From NCBI GenBank assembly GCA_016866785.1, contig VGLH01000037.1, positions 1 to 33,170 of the forward strand: a stretch of 33,170 nt of DNA, read 5' to 3'. Under the pieces are notes generated by a model. It saw only the letters and a program-made list of their open reading frames with translations, searched no databases and was not told the origin of the DNA. This stretch comes from Candidatus Poribacteria bacterium (GTDB taxonomy: Bacteria; Poribacteria; WGA-4E; GCA-2687025). A program made the position numbers and the translations under genes. Numbering within the stretch: position 1 is the stretch's first letter; every line of letters starts with the position of its first letter. Positions 7,114 to 16,680 of this stretch are shown here, piece after piece.

Positions 7114-9726
7114 CTACCGAACGGTGACTTCGTACCACACGGTTCCGGCTTCGGGTGTCACCTCGACGACGGACTTGCCACCCACGTCACGAACGGTGAG
7201 TCGTCCTCGACGTTCGCCGAGCTCATTCAGCGCCCACGCCTCGACGCGCGCAGACGCGACCGGGAGTATCAGGCGCAACGGCACGACCTCGACGCGGCTC
7301 GGAGGGTTTCCCCAGTCTCTGCCGACGGTCGTTCTCGCAGCGTCCTTCCAACCCATGTCCGTGTTCTCGACGAAGCCGGTGGCGACGATGAGCGCGCGAC
7401 AGGGGCCCGCGAACGAGTCACCTTCAAGGAGGGTCACGCCGACCGTGCACCAGTCCTGAGACGTCTCGCCCGGCTGGATCGTCACATCGCCGAGCTCGAA
7501 CGTCCTGCCGTCGACGAATCCGACGAACGCGCGTGTTCTCGGCGTATTGACCGAGACGAACCCCTTGCCGTCTCGCTCGACGTTCCAGGTCAGCTCGCCG
7601 GTGTCGGAACGATACTCGGATGTTGGGCGGGCCCCCGGTTCCACGGAAGCCAGAGCCGCAGGCGCATCGCCGACGCGCAAGCCGATCCGATGCACCAGTG
7701 ACGCCCACGTCGGAACGCCCAGATGCCCGGCGTTGGCGACCGACCAGCCTCGACCCTTCGTGCGGATCGTTTCGATCTCCTGCTCAGGCGAGAGCGCGGC
7801 GGTGACCCACTGACGCGCCGCCGACACATCGCCTCGGACGAACATCGAGGCAGCCAGCAGAAGATTCGCCATCTTGAGCGGATGCTGGTCGATGTCGAAG
7901 AAGTTCGGAACTCGCTGCATGTCCCAGTTGCTGCGCCGATGGCAGTACGCGAACAGGAACACGCCGTCCCAGTCCTGGAGCGCGGCGTATGCGGCGAGCA
8001 GGATCGGTGCTTCGCTGCCGTACGTGTTCGGCGCACTGTGGTTGAACTCGGTGCAGAGCGTCGGCTTGCCGACGACGCGCTGGAGCGCGAGATCTGCGAG
8101 CGCGCCGCCGGGCGTGTTCACCGCGCTCACATTCCCGACGGTCCAGTCCGCGGAGTCCCAAGGTCTCCCCGGGAACACGGGATGCTGCCAGTAGGCATGC
8201 GTATCGATCACGTCGAGCGCCGCTTGGAGGTTCGGCGTGCTGCACGCGACGATGGTCCCGAAGACCAGCGCCTGGACGCCGAGCTCCTGCTTGATGTGCC
8301 GGTACATGCCTTGCCAGTAGTCGTCTTCCGTATCTCGCAGGAACCGGAGCCAGTCCCGTTGAGCGTTCAGTGATCGCCCACCGATGGCATCGCGGGGGAA
8401 CGCGGCTACCGACCCATCTTCCAGCGTATCTCCATCGAGAACGCCGACGATGCCGCCGGGCTTCAGGGACACGTCGGCGATCCAGGTGACGCCAACCGAC
8501 TCGCCCAAGTTGCTCAGGTTGAGTCGGGCGTTGTCGTCACTGGCGCTCGCCGTGAAGGTGTAGTGGAACTCCAGCCACTCCGACGTCAGTCGAGCGTCAG
8601 CGCCGAATCCGAGGCTGCCCCACGGATCGTGCGCCATGCCGACCCCGACGCCCAGTCGCCGCGGAGCGTCCGCCTTCGCCCGGAACGACACGGTGTAGGG
8701 CTCGCCGGACTCGATCACGAGCGATCGCTGGTTGAGCTGTACATGCCATCCGGCGGAGCCCGTCTGTATGACCTCGATGCGAACGCTGTCGTTGTCGGAT
8801 GTCACGTTCGCTTGGGCTCCTCCGTGTCTTTCCAGGTTCCACTGGTCGGCGTCGTTCCGCAGGCTGGGGTTCCTGAGCATCTCCTGATCGAGTGGTCTGC
8901 TTCCTTCGCCCCAAGCCCGGCGCAGTTCGTCCGTCGAGTCATACCGATCCTGCAGCCAGCGGTTCCATAGCTCTCGGAGGTCATCCTGGAACGACGAGGG
9001 CAGGCGGTCAATGCGACCTCCCAGCCACGCGTGGAGGAGCCCGTTCTCGTTGTTGATCTCGACGAACGCGACGGCGGGCTCGTCTGCGTACGGTACGCCG
9101 GTGTACAGGTTCCGGTGCGTCAAGAGCGCCCGCGCGTAGTCCTTCTGGAGCTCCAGAGCCGGCTCGTGGAAGAAACCGACGACGTGCGTGTCTTTCCAGT
9201 CGACGCCGTCGATCTCGGCGGGCAAGCCGTCCGACGACCGGAACGGACGCGAGACCAGCAGATTCAGATCGACATAGATGCCGTGCCGCTTGAGCTGGGC
9301 GATGAGGTAGTCGAGTCGGTCGAGCGCTTCGGGATCGAGCTCCGATGTGTCGCCGCCATCGCGCAGAAGGATGCCGTCCGGGAACCGGCGGCTGTCCATG
9401 TGGTGGAATCGCACGCAGTTGATCCCGAACTTCGCCATTCTGCCGGCGATCTTCTCGGACTCGTCGTGCGTCGGGAAGTTCGCTCCGAAGCAGAGGTTGA
9501 CGCCCAGGAACCGGATCCGCTCGTCCCCGACATACAGGTGTCCGTTGTCACCGGCTCGGACGAAGCCCTTGGCTCCAGCAGGCTTGCCGAGCCACGAGCT
9601 GAGGTCGGTGGAGCTTGGCGTCGAGTCGTCCCATGGCAGGACGAACGGAACGGGATCGACAGTCCATGCCGGGACAGCGCACGCGCACAGCAGGAGGACA
9701 CACAGGAAGATCAGTTCGGGTCTCAT
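7114..9726 (-). CDS. Secreted clan GH-A glycoside hydrolase with an inserted carbohydrate-binding module
   Basis: 870 residues from the ATG at 9726, which has a GAGGAGG ribosome site; an open frame further upstream is not used. A signal peptide covers about residues 1-20. The TIM-barrel half contains IRFLGVNLCFGANFPTHDES and CVRFHHMD, then the probable acid/base Glu227 in EINNENGL. The probable nucleophile is Glu560 in LCTEFNHS, about 330 residues later. This wide gap is filled at about 283-425 by a jelly-roll-like segment (NPSLRNDADQW ... YTVSFRAKAD ... ISLKPGG-like end) resembling CBM4/9-type modules. A beta-sandwich C-terminal region follows. It probably cleaves a plant or algal polysaccharide outside the cytoplasm; the exact family and substrate cannot be read from sequence alone. 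Confidence 0.82.
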   Translation of the reverse strand: MRPELIFLCVLLLCACAVPAWTVDPVPFVLPWDDSTPSSTDLSSWLGKPAGAKGFVRAGDNGHLYVGDERIRFLGVNLCFGANFPTHDESEKIAGRMAKFGINCVRFHHMDSRRFPDGILLRDGGDTSELDPEALDRLDYLIAQLKRHGIYVDLNLLVSRPFRSSDGLPAEIDGVDWKDTHVVGFFHEPALELQKDYARALLTHRNLYTGVPYADEPAVAFVEINNENGLLHAWLGGRIDRLPSSFQDDLRELWNRWLQDRYDSTDELRRAWGEGSRPLDQEMLRNPSLRNDADQWNLERHGGAQANVTSDNDSVRIEVIQTGSAGWHVQLNQRSLVIESGEPYTVSFRAKADAPRRLGVGVGMAHDPWGSLGFGADARLTSEWLEFHYTFTASASDDNARLNLSNLGESVGVTWIADVSLKPGGIVGVLDGDTLEDGSVAAFPRDAIGGRSLNAQRDWLRFLRDTEDDYWQGMYRHIKQELGVQALVFGTIVACSTPNLQAALDVIDTHAYWQHPVFPGRPWDSADWTVGNVSAVNTPGGALADLALQRVVGKPTLCTEFNHSAPNTYGSEAPILLAAYAALQDWDGVFLFAYCHRRSNWDMQRVPNFFDIDQHPLKMANLLLAASMFVRGDVSAARQWVTAALSPEQEIETIRTKGRGWSVANAGHLGVPTWASLVHRIGLRVGDAPAALASVEPGARPTSEYRSDTGELTWNVERDGKGFVSVNTPRTRAFVGFVDGRTFELGDVTIQPGETSQDWCTVGVTLLEGDSFAGPCRALIVATGFVENTDMGWKDAARTTVGRDWGNPPSRVEVVPLRLILPVASARVEAWALNELGERRGRLTVRDVGGKSVVEVTPEAGTVWYEVTVR

Positions 9727-9848
9727 CGGCAGGTTCCTCCTCTGCGAGCTCGGGCCATCGGCAGGTGCGACGGAACACCGCGCGTTCGAGCTCACGATAG
9801 CCAATGCGATATGATGCGCTGGAACCACAGAGCGTCCGAGCGACCCGC

Positions 9849-9867
9849 AACACGTCTCCGACGTGTT
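9849..9867. repeat. Short perfect inverted repeat at a gene end
   Basis: AACACGT (9849-9855) and ACGTGTT (9861-9867) flank a 5-base loop. The repeat overlaps the stop codon of the radical SAM gene on the minus strand. There is no T run after it on either strand, so it is at best a weak terminator or an mRNA 3'-end stabiliser. Confidence 0.4.
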
Positions 9868-11611
9868 AGGACCGAGCTGCAGCCAAGGCGACCTGCGCCT
9901 GGATCGCCTGCTGGAACGCCTCCAGTGCATCCTGCACGGAATAGCGGAAGTCCTTGTGGATCCGCTCGTACTCGCGACGCGCACGAGTGAGGATCGTGGC
10001 GACCTGCGTCCGGAGCTCCTGGACCTGCCGGTCATGCGTGTGGGCGAGACGGCTGACGGCGTCCTTGATCGCGTCGAGCTCCGACTCGAGGAACTCGCGG
10101 AACTCATGGACTGCAATCTGCTGGCTGGTCACCTTCTGGTAGTGGTAGCCGGCGACAGCCAGGCGTACCGCTTCGGGAAACAGCGCGCGATGCTCCTTCA
10201 AGGCAGTCGCGAGGAAACGCGCGTACGCGGGACCCTGGCGCGAAAGAAGCTGCCGTCCCAACGAGCGCACGAACGCGAGGATTTCGGGTGCGGCGACCTC
10301 TCGTGTGACGTGAGGCGTCGGTTTGAGGTTTTCGAGCAACGTCAGGCAGCGCTCGAAGTAGTTGCCGAGGGTCGGATCGTAGAGCGTCCGCAGAACGCGC
10401 TTATAGCCTTCGACGAGCGTGTCGGTGTCCATCTCGGTTCTGAAGTTGAGCGAGATGCTGACGTTGTTGCCGACGGACTCGCCGACGAGACGGTCTTCGC
10501 GCAACAGTCGGTGGTAGAGGTTCGTGCCCTTGAGAGCCGTCAGGAGCCCCACCATCGCCGTGGGTATTCCGGCTTCGGTGATGAAGTCGATCTGGGAGTC
10601 GAAGGCATCTTCGGTGTCGCCGTCCAGACCGAGAATGAACCCGGCAGTGACCTCCATGCCCTTGCGCTGGATCGTGCGGACAGCGTTCAGTAGGAAGTCG
10701 TCCTCGCCCTTCTTGGTGTTCTGACGCTTGTTGGTCTTGAGAAGCACCTGAGGATTGGGCGTCTCGATTCCCAAGAACACCATATTGAACCCAGAGTCGA
10801 CCATGGCGTCCATCAGCGGGTCCATCTCAGCCAGGTTGACGCTGGCTTCCGTGTAGAGCGAGAACGGGAAGCTTCGCTCTTTCTGCCACTGGGCGAGGTG
10901 CGGCAGGAACGCCATCGCATCGCGCTTGTTCCCGATGAAGTTGTCGTCGACGACGAACACCGCTCCGCGCCACCCCTGGTCGTGGAGGAGTTGGAACTCC
11001 TTGAGCATCTGCTCGGGCGACTTGACGCGGGGAACACGCCCGAAGAGCTTCGTGATGTCGCAGAACTCGCAGTCGAACGGACACCCGCGCGAGAACTGCA
11101 GCGCCATCGACCCGTAGAGATGCTTCTTGATCAGGTCGTATCGTGGCTGCGGGGTCTGAGTCACGTCTGGCTTGCGCGTCGCACGGTACATCGGCTTCGC
11201 CGTGCCGTTGCGCAAATCCTGGAGGAACTCGGGCAGAATCTCCTCCACTTCGTCGAGCACGAAGTGATCGACGCCCTTGATCTCGTCGTGGTAGGAGGTC
11301 GGGTGCGGGCCCCCGGCGACAACGGTCTTCCCGAACCGCTTCGCCCGCTGGATCACGTCGTTGAGCGAATCCCTCTGCACTACCATCGTCGACGTGAAAA
11401 CGATGTCCGCCCACCGAAGGTGCGCGTCCGTCAAGGGCTCGACGTTCATGTCCACGACCCGGAGCGTGTAGTCCTTTGGGAACATCCCGGCGACTGTCAG
11501 CAGCCCCAAAGGCGGCATGTTCGCCTTCTTGCCGATGAACTTGAGAGCGTATTGATAGCCCCAGTAGGACGGCGGAAACTTCGGGTAGACGAGCAGGGCG
11601 TTGGTGTTCAT
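9866..11611 (-). CDS. B12-binding-domain radical SAM protein (DUF4070/HpnP-like type)
   Basis: 581 residues. An N-terminal cobalamin-binding Rossmann domain (about 5-140) opens with LLVYPKFPPSYWGYQYALKF and IGKKANMPPLGLLTVAGMFP, the opening style of HpnP and relatives. The radical SAM core carries Cys177, Cys181 and Cys184 in RGCPFDCEFCD, which hold the 4Fe-4S cluster, followed by VVDDNFIGNK and FLGIETPN. A C-terminal DUF4070-like region contains NLYHRLLREDRL. The last ~60 residues are charged and helical, possibly coiled-coil. Class B radical SAM methyltransferases of this type methylate unactivated carbons; HpnP makes 2-methylhopanoids. No hopanoid gene is in the window, so the substrate is unknown. 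Its likely dependence on cobalamin links it loosely to the B12-uptake unit at 2085-5520. A ribosome site (GAGAGGAG) lies upstream of the ATG. Confidence 0.88.
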   Translation of the reverse strand: MNTNALLVYPKFPPSYWGYQYALKFIGKKANMPPLGLLTVAGMFPKDYTLRVVDMNVEPLTDAHLRWADIVFTSTMVVQRDSLNDVIQRAKRFGKTVVAGGPHPTSYHDEIKGVDHFVLDEVEEILPEFLQDLRNGTAKPMYRATRKPDVTQTPQPRYDLIKKHLYGSMALQFSRGCPFDCEFCDITKLFGRVPRVKSPEQMLKEFQLLHDQGWRGAVFVVDDNFIGNKRDAMAFLPHLAQWQKERSFPFSLYTEASVNLAEMDPLMDAMVDSGFNMVFLGIETPNPQVLLKTNKRQNTKKGEDDFLLNAVRTIQRKGMEVTAGFILGLDGDTEDAFDSQIDFITEAGIPTAMVGLLTALKGTNLYHRLLREDRLVGESVGNNVSISLNFRTEMDTDTLVEGYKRVLRTLYDPTLGNYFERCLTLLENLKPTPHVTREVAAPEILAFVRSLGRQLLSRQGPAYARFLATALKEHRALFPEAVRLAVAGYHYQKVTSQQIAVHEFREFLESELDAIKDAVSRLAHTHDRQVQELRTQVATILTRARREYERIHKDFRYSVQDALEAFQQAIQAQVALAAARS

Positions 11612-11650
11612 GCGATGTGTCGACGTCTCCTCTCGGTCACGATATCGACG

Positions 11651-13576
11651 CTAGCCGGCGTCGCAGAACTCTTCGTCGGTGTTGACAGACTGGGGACGGT
11701 TCCGATGGGCGCGTAGGACCACCATCAGAACCGCAATATCAGACGGCGAAACCCCTGAGATGCGCGATGCCTGCCCGAGCGTGCGCGGCTGGATTCTGCC
11801 CAGCTTCTCCCGTGCCTCACGGGAGATGCCCGCGACGTTCGCATGGCTGAAGTCGGGCGGTATCGTCCACTCCTCCAGGCGGCGGAACTGGACGATCTGC
11901 GAGTTCTGGCGCGAGATGTATCCCTCGTACTTGATCGTCTGCTCGATCTCCTCGGCGACTCCCCGCACAAGCGGTTCGGCCGGCGGAGACAGGTCGAGGA
12001 TCAGCGATATCGGCACTTCCGGGCGGCGCAGCAAGTCGGACAGCAGGATGCTGCCAGATGGCTCTGCGGAGCCCAGGGCTCGGAGGCGTTCCAACAGCCC
12101 GAGCGACGGAGCGATACGCGTCTCGTTGAGCCGCGCAAGCTCACGCTCGATCTGAGCCCGTTTGGTGCGGTGTCGCTCGTACGCACGATCCGACACGAGC
12201 CCCAGTTGGCGTCCGCGATCCATCAGCCGCAGATCGGCGTTGTCCTCGCGGAGCATCAGGCGGTACTCGGCTCGTGACGTGAACATCCGGTAGGGCTCCT
12301 GAGTACCCTTCGTCACGAGGTCGTCGATGAGGACGCCGATGTAGGCTTCGGAACGGTCGAGCACGAGCGGTGGCTCGCCTCGGACCTTCTGAACCGCGTT
12401 GATGCCCGCGACGATGCCTTGTCCGGCGGCTTCCTCGTATCCCGTCGTGCCGTTGATCTGACCCGCGAAGAACAGCCCCTCGACGAGTTTCGTCTCCAGC
12501 GTCGGTGTCAACTGCGTCGGCGGCGAATAGTCATACTCCACGGCGTAGGCGGGTCGCATGATTTCGGCTCGTTCCAGCCCAGGCACCGACCGGACGATTT
12601 CGGTCTGGACGGCTTCGGGTAGGCTCATGGACAGCCCGTTGATGTAGACCTCTCGTGTGTTCCTGCCCTCCGGCTCCAGGAACAACTGATGGCTCGCCTT
12701 CTCGGCGAACTTGACGACCTTGTCCTCGATGGACGGGCAGTAGCGGGGCCCGATCCCTTCGATCTGCCCGGAGTACATGGCAGACAGATGCAGGTTCGCT
12801 CGGATCAGGTCGTGCGTCTGAGCCGCCGTTCGGACCAGCCAGCAGTCCATCTGCGGCTGCTCGATGCGCTCCGTCTCGAACGAGAACGGCTTCGGAGGTT
12901 CGTCACCGGGTTGAACCTCGGCGACCGAGTAGTCGATGGATCGACCGTTGATGCGAGGAGGCGTGCCCGTCTTGAGCCGACCGAGCTCGAACCCGAGTCC
13001 CCGCAGACCGCTCGATGCGCCCTCTGCAGCGGCTTCGCCCGCGCGTCCCGCGTTCTGGCGATGCGTTCCGATGTGGATGAGCCCGCGCAGGAACGTGCCT
13101 GTCGTCATGACGACGCTGCGCGCTGTATAGGCGATGCCGGTCTTGGTGAGCACGCCCTGGATTCGAGTCTGCGGTTGGCGATCCGTCAGAAGGTCTTCGA
13201 CGGTTCCCTGCTTGACGTCGAGATTGGGCTGGGCTTCGACGGCGTGCTTGAGACGGAACTGGTAGTCCTTCTTGTCCGCCTGAGCGCGGGATGCTCGGAC
13301 TGCCGGGCCCTTCTTCGTGTTCAACTGCTTGAACTGGATGCCCGTTGCATCGATGTTCCGCGCCATCTCGCCGCCGAGGGCATCGATCTCCTTGACGATA
13401 TGCCCCTTGGCGAGCCCACCAATCGCCGGATTGCAGGACATCTGCCCGATCGTGTCGAGGTTCATCGTCAGCAGGAGGGTGCGAGCTCCCATCCGTGCCG
13501 CCGCCAGAGCCGCTTCGACTCCGGCGTGCCCGCCGCCGACAACGATGACCTCGTAATGGGTGTCGCTCTGCGTCAT
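11651..13576 (-). CDS. mnmG: tRNA uridine-5-carboxymethylaminomethyl modification enzyme, FAD subunit
   Basis: 641 residues, close to the family's usual ~630. MnmG (GidA) works with MnmE to modify the wobble uridine (U34) of several tRNAs, using FAD and methylene-tetrahydrofolate. The FAD-binding [12 protein letters not shown] motif is at residues 12-23. Family signatures follow: [39 protein letters not shown], then GTPPRI and PGYEEA-type segments (here [11 protein letters not shown]) and the [16 protein letters not shown] block. The C-terminal helical MnmE-binding region is intact. The gene lies between an NAD-dependent dehydrogenase and a radical SAM gene with gaps of 57 and 39 bp, so shared transcription is likely, although no functional link is evident. 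mnmE is not in the window. Confidence 0.97.
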   Translation of the reverse strand: MTQSDTHYEVIVVGGGHAGVEAALAAARMGARTLLLTMNLDTIGQMSCNPAIGGLAKGHIVKEIDALGGEMARNIDATGIQFKQLNTKKGPAVRASRAQADKKDYQFRLKHAVEAQPNLDVKQGTVEDLLTDRQPQTRIQGVLTKTGIAYTARSVVMTTGTFLRGLIHIGTHRQNAGRAGEAAAEGASSGLRGLGFELGRLKTGTPPRINGRSIDYSVAEVQPGDEPPKPFSFETERIEQPQMDCWLVRTAAQTHDLIRANLHLSAMYSGQIEGIGPRYCPSIEDKVVKFAEKASHQLFLEPEGRNTREVYINGLSMSLPEAVQTEIVRSVPGLERAEIMRPAYAVEYDYSPPTQLTPTLETKLVEGLFFAGQINGTTGYEEAAGQGIVAGINAVQKVRGEPPLVLDRSEAYIGVLIDDLVTKGTQEPYRMFTSRAEYRLMLREDNADLRLMDRGRQLGLVSDRAYERHRTKRAQIERELARLNETRIAPSLGLLERLRALGSAEPSGSILLSDLLRRPEVPISLILDLSPPAEPLVRGVAEEIEQTIKYEGYISRQNSQIVQFRRLEEWTIPPDFSHANVAGISREAREKLGRIQPRTLGQASRISGVSPSDIAVLMVVLRAHRNRPQSVNTDEEFCDAG

Positions 13577-13633
13577 TCCCGAACCTGCCGTGCGACGTCT
13601 CGAACCAGCCGTCGCCGGCGATTCCGTCGACCG

Positions 13634-14521
13634 CTACTCGTGGACGGTGAAGTTCCCGAGCTTCTCGATGGCGTGGACGAGAGCCTGCGTGCCCTTGTCG
13701 CCCAGCCCATCAGCTTGGAGGGATCGATACAGTTGGTGCACCAGCGCCGTTCCCGGCAACGGAAGGTCCAGAGACGCAGCGGCTTCGAGGCACAACCGCA
13801 GGTCCTTCTGCTTCAGGCGGACCATGAAGCCCGGTTCCCAGTTGCCCTGGACCACCTTGGGACCCAGGTTGGACAGCATCCACGACCCCGCCGCCCCTTT
13901 GGTGATCGCCTCGAGCATCTTGTCGAGGTCGAGGCCAGCGCGTTTGCCCAAAGCGATGGCTTCTGCCATCGCTAGTAAGTTTAGCCCGCATGCGACTTGG
14001 TTGCATAGCTTGACGAACTGACCGGAGCCGTGCTCCTCGCCCACATGGACGATGTTTTTGCCCATCGCCTCGAAGACGGGCAGGCATCGCTCGAAGGCAT
14101 CCGAGGGCCCGCCCACCATGATCGAGAGAGTGCCGTTCTGAGCGCCGATGTCGCCTCCGCTGACCGGCGCATCGAGCATCTGAGCGCCTTTCTCGGCGAG
14201 CTTCGCGGCGATCTGTTGAGTGATCATCGGCGACATGGTCGTCATGTCGATGTGGATTGCACCGGGACGTACGCCCTCGATGATCCCGTCCGGGCCCAGC
14301 GCGACGTGTTCCACGTCGGGCGAGTCCGTCACAATGGTGATGATCACGTCCGAGTTCGCGGCGACTTCCTTCGGGGATTTGGCTGCCTCCGCGCCCCAGG
14401 AGGCGACCAGATCGATTGCAGGCTGGCTCCGGTTCCACACGATGAGCGGGAAGCCCGCGTTCATGAGGTTCTTCGCCATGGGCTTGCCCATGATTCCCAG
14501 TCCGATGAATCCGACCTGCAT
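13634..14521 (-). CDS. NAD(P)-dependent beta-hydroxyacid dehydrogenase (GarR/3-hydroxyisobutyrate dehydrogenase-like)
   Basis: 295 residues, the usual length of this family. The Rossmann motif GFIGLGIMGKPMAKNL is at residues 4-19. The substrate-binding signature DAPVSGGDIGA starts at 117, and the catalytic lysine is Lys171 in GSGQFVKLCNQV. These features define the family that includes tartronate semialdehyde reductase (GarR/GlxR) and 3-hydroxyisobutyrate dehydrogenase. MVGG after the DAPVSGG segment is typical. The precise substrate cannot be assigned, and GarR-like sugar-acid metabolism is only one option. The ATG is preceded by AAAGGA at nine bases. It lies 30 bp downstream of the TPR-glycosyltransferase and 57 bp upstream of mnmG on the same strand. 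Confidence 0.9.
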   Translation of the reverse strand: MQVGFIGLGIMGKPMAKNLMNAGFPLIVWNRSQPAIDLVASWGAEAAKSPKEVAANSDVIITIVTDSPDVEHVALGPDGIIEGVRPGAIHIDMTTMSPMITQQIAAKLAEKGAQMLDAPVSGGDIGAQNGTLSIMVGGPSDAFERCLPVFEAMGKNIVHVGEEHGSGQFVKLCNQVACGLNLLAMAEAIALGKRAGLDLDKMLEAITKGAAGSWMLSNLGPKVVQGNWEPGFMVRLKQKDLRLCLEAAASLDLPLPGTALVHQLYRSLQADGLGDKGTQALVHAIEKLGNFTVHE

Positions 14522-14551
14522 GGCGGAGCTTCCTTTCGAGTGGCGACGAGT

Positions 14552-16582
14552 CTACCGGCTTGTACGCGAGCCGCGCAGAATGCCGATGCCTTCGGTGTAG
14601 CGGTTCTTGAGGAAGATGCGTACCAAGTTGGCGCGATGGGGTTCGAGGCGTCGATCGCTGGCGAACGCCTGCGCGAGCTGGCGCATCCGCTCGCGACAGG
14701 CGTCCGAGCCGACATGGAGCAGCGACAGCAGCTTGCCCACGAGTATCCACATCCCATCGGCGGCTTTGGGGTCTGACAAGTCTCGGATCGCGGAGTCGCG
14801 GTCATCTCCCGTGAGGCGGAAGAACATCAGCGCGCCTTGCACGGTCGAGGGGTCCGTCGCGGACTCCCAAGCACGTCGGGTGGCGTCGAGATCGCCGTCG
14901 AGGAGGTGCGCCTCGCCCAGCATACGCGGGGCGTCTCCAGAGGAGTCCAGGCGAACCGCCTGCTGGAGAAGCTCGACGGCTCTGCCGAACCGATGGCGGA
15001 AGAGCTCCACTTGTGCCAGGCTCGTGTATGCCTGCGCTTCGTCGGGGTGGGTCTCGACGATCCGCTCGAACTGCTGGGCAGCCCCGTCGAAGTCCTTGTC
15101 GGCGAGCAGCAAGCGGGCGAGGCTGAACCTCGGGGCGGCGTTGTTCGGATCTAGGTGGATCGCGTCGAGGAAGAGCTGGCGTGCGCGGTCTTGCTGCCCC
15201 AGCGCGATGTGGATGTCTGCCGTGAGCATGGGAGCCAAGAGGGGCTGGAAGTCGATGGTTTCGATGGAGCCGCTGATCGTCCGGGGCATCGTCTCGGCTT
15301 CGTTCACGTCCGCGAGCGCTTCTCGAGACCGATCCAAACGGTGCAGCGCCAGGGCTCTCTGGTAGAGCAAGCTGATCGTCTTTCCTCGCTGCTCCATCAC
15401 ACGACTGACTACCGCAAGCGCGGTGTCGTGTTCGCCGACGTCGTTGAGCGCTGCGACGTAGTTCGTGTAGCCGATGCGGATCCAGTTCTCTTCCTGAACC
15501 GTCGCATCGGCGAGGGGTTCCCATCGGCGGAACCAGTCGAGCGCTTCTTTCGTGCGTCCCTGCTCGCGCAGCGCGCTGGCATAGTGAAACACGGCGTACG
15601 TGTTCTCGGGCTCGCGCTTGACGAGCATTTCGAGCAAATGCAGGTTTCGGATGTCTTTGCGACGTTCAGCAGCCACGCTGGGCATGTAGCCGTAGTGATG
15701 CAGAATGACCGACGGAGCTTCGACCGCCTTCCGACCGAACCGACGCCCGACGATGCCGATTGCCCAAAGCACTTGCTCGTGAACCGGCAGCTTGAAGCGG
15801 ATCGCCGGATGGTTCCGCCACAGTCGGGTCAGCAGAAACGGCACGGTCTTGCCGCCCATCAGGTTGTCGATCCGCAGATGCGCGGCGGCGACGTCTTCCC
15901 GACTCACCAGAGCCTTCAACTCGGATGCGCTTTCCGGCTGGAGCTCCTCGTCCGCGTCGAGCCAGAGGATCCAGTCGCCGGTCGAGTACTGGAGCGCATG
16001 GTTCCGAGCCGCAGAGAAGTCGTCGCACCATGGGAAGTGGTAGACCTCCGCGCCGAAGTCTCGCGCGATGGCGACCGTATCGTCGGTGGAACCGGTGTCC
16101 ACGAGGACGATCTGCGAGACACAGTCTCGGACTGCCGACAAGCACTTCGCCAGGTACTTGGACTCGTTCTTGGCGATCATCGACAGTGAAACCGTCGGCT
16201 CTGTGGGGGCGAGCAGGGGTTCGAGCCGCATGCGATAGTCCACTGCTTCTTGGCTCGCGACCTGCTCGCAGGCTTCTACCAAACGGCGCGCGTTCGCCAG
16301 GACGTCCGGGTGACGCAGACCTAGCTCAACGGCGCGCGCCACATGCTCGAGCGCACCGACCGGCTGGCTCAGCGCCATCAGCGCTTGCGCCCGGTAGTAG
16401 TGCCCCAACGGGTGATCTTCGTCCTCGTCCAGCAGTGTCCGCAGTTCCCTGGCAGCGTCCATGGAGCGTCCTTGGGACGACAGGGAGGACGCCTGCGTCA
16501 ATCGAACCTCGGAGGCTCGCCATCCTTGATGCAGGGACTCGATCTCAGCCAGCGACAAGAGCGGGTTGGTCGGACTGTCCAT
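14552..16582 (-). CDS. Family 2 glycosyltransferase fused to tetratricopeptide repeats
   Basis: 676 residues from the ATG at 16582, which has a CTGGAG ribosome site; an in-frame ATG at 16624 is an alternative. Residues about 20-105 form TPR-like helical pairs. A GT2 domain follows from about 131 (VSLSMIAKNESKYLAKCL) with the nucleotide-binding VDTGSTDDT (161 on) and the DxD-type motif WLDADEE (207 on). This set is typical of TPR-glycosyltransferases. The remaining ~370 residues are further TPRs, such as EALADVNEAE, ARQLFLDAIHLDPNNAAPRF and AQAYTSLAQVELFRH. It probably transfers a sugar to a protein or envelope glycan in the cytoplasm, with the repeats binding the acceptor. The acceptor is unknown. 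It heads the minus-strand run that continues through mnmG. Confidence 0.88.
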   Translation of the reverse strand: MDSPTNPLLSLAEIESLHQGWRASEVRLTQASSLSSQGRSMDAARELRTLLDEDEDHPLGHYYRAQALMALSQPVGALEHVARAVELGLRHPDVLANARRLVEACEQVASQEAVDYRMRLEPLLAPTEPTVSLSMIAKNESKYLAKCLSAVRDCVSQIVLVDTGSTDDTVAIARDFGAEVYHFPWCDDFSAARNHALQYSTGDWILWLDADEELQPESASELKALVSREDVAAAHLRIDNLMGGKTVPFLLTRLWRNHPAIRFKLPVHEQVLWAIGIVGRRFGRKAVEAPSVILHHYGYMPSVAAERRKDIRNLHLLEMLVKREPENTYAVFHYASALREQGRTKEALDWFRRWEPLADATVQEENWIRIGYTNYVAALNDVGEHDTALAVVSRVMEQRGKTISLLYQRALALHRLDRSREALADVNEAETMPRTISGSIETIDFQPLLAPMLTADIHIALGQQDRARQLFLDAIHLDPNNAAPRFSLARLLLADKDFDGAAQQFERIVETHPDEAQAYTSLAQVELFRHRFGRAVELLQQAVRLDSSGDAPRMLGEAHLLDGDLDATRRAWESATDPSTVQGALMFFRLTGDDRDSAIRDLSDPKAADGMWILVGKLLSLLHVGSDACRERMRQLAQAFASDRRLEPHRANLVRIFLKNRYTEGIGILRGSRTSR

Positions 16583-16680
16583 GCGGGCTCCAGGCGAAAC
16601 GGCACGACTGCTCGACACGACCATCGTACCGTCAGCGGAGCGGGCTCTGCAACCCGGAACTTGCCCGTCGTTGTGAGCCT

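Noticed and set aside
9727-10116. N-terminal extension of the glycosidase frame
   Set aside because: Ser/Arg-rich and overlapping the radical SAM gene in another frame. The ribosome site and signal peptide mark ATG 9726.
12689-13975. 428-codon plus-strand frame opposite mnmG and the dehydrogenase
   Set aside because: Spans the end of one well-supported gene and the start of another on the other strand; Arg-rich shadow.
15925-16680. Upstream part of the long plus-strand frame joined to the antiporter
   Set aside because: It lies opposite the glycosyltransferase and has no transporter or other domain; only the part from 16681 is antiporter-like.
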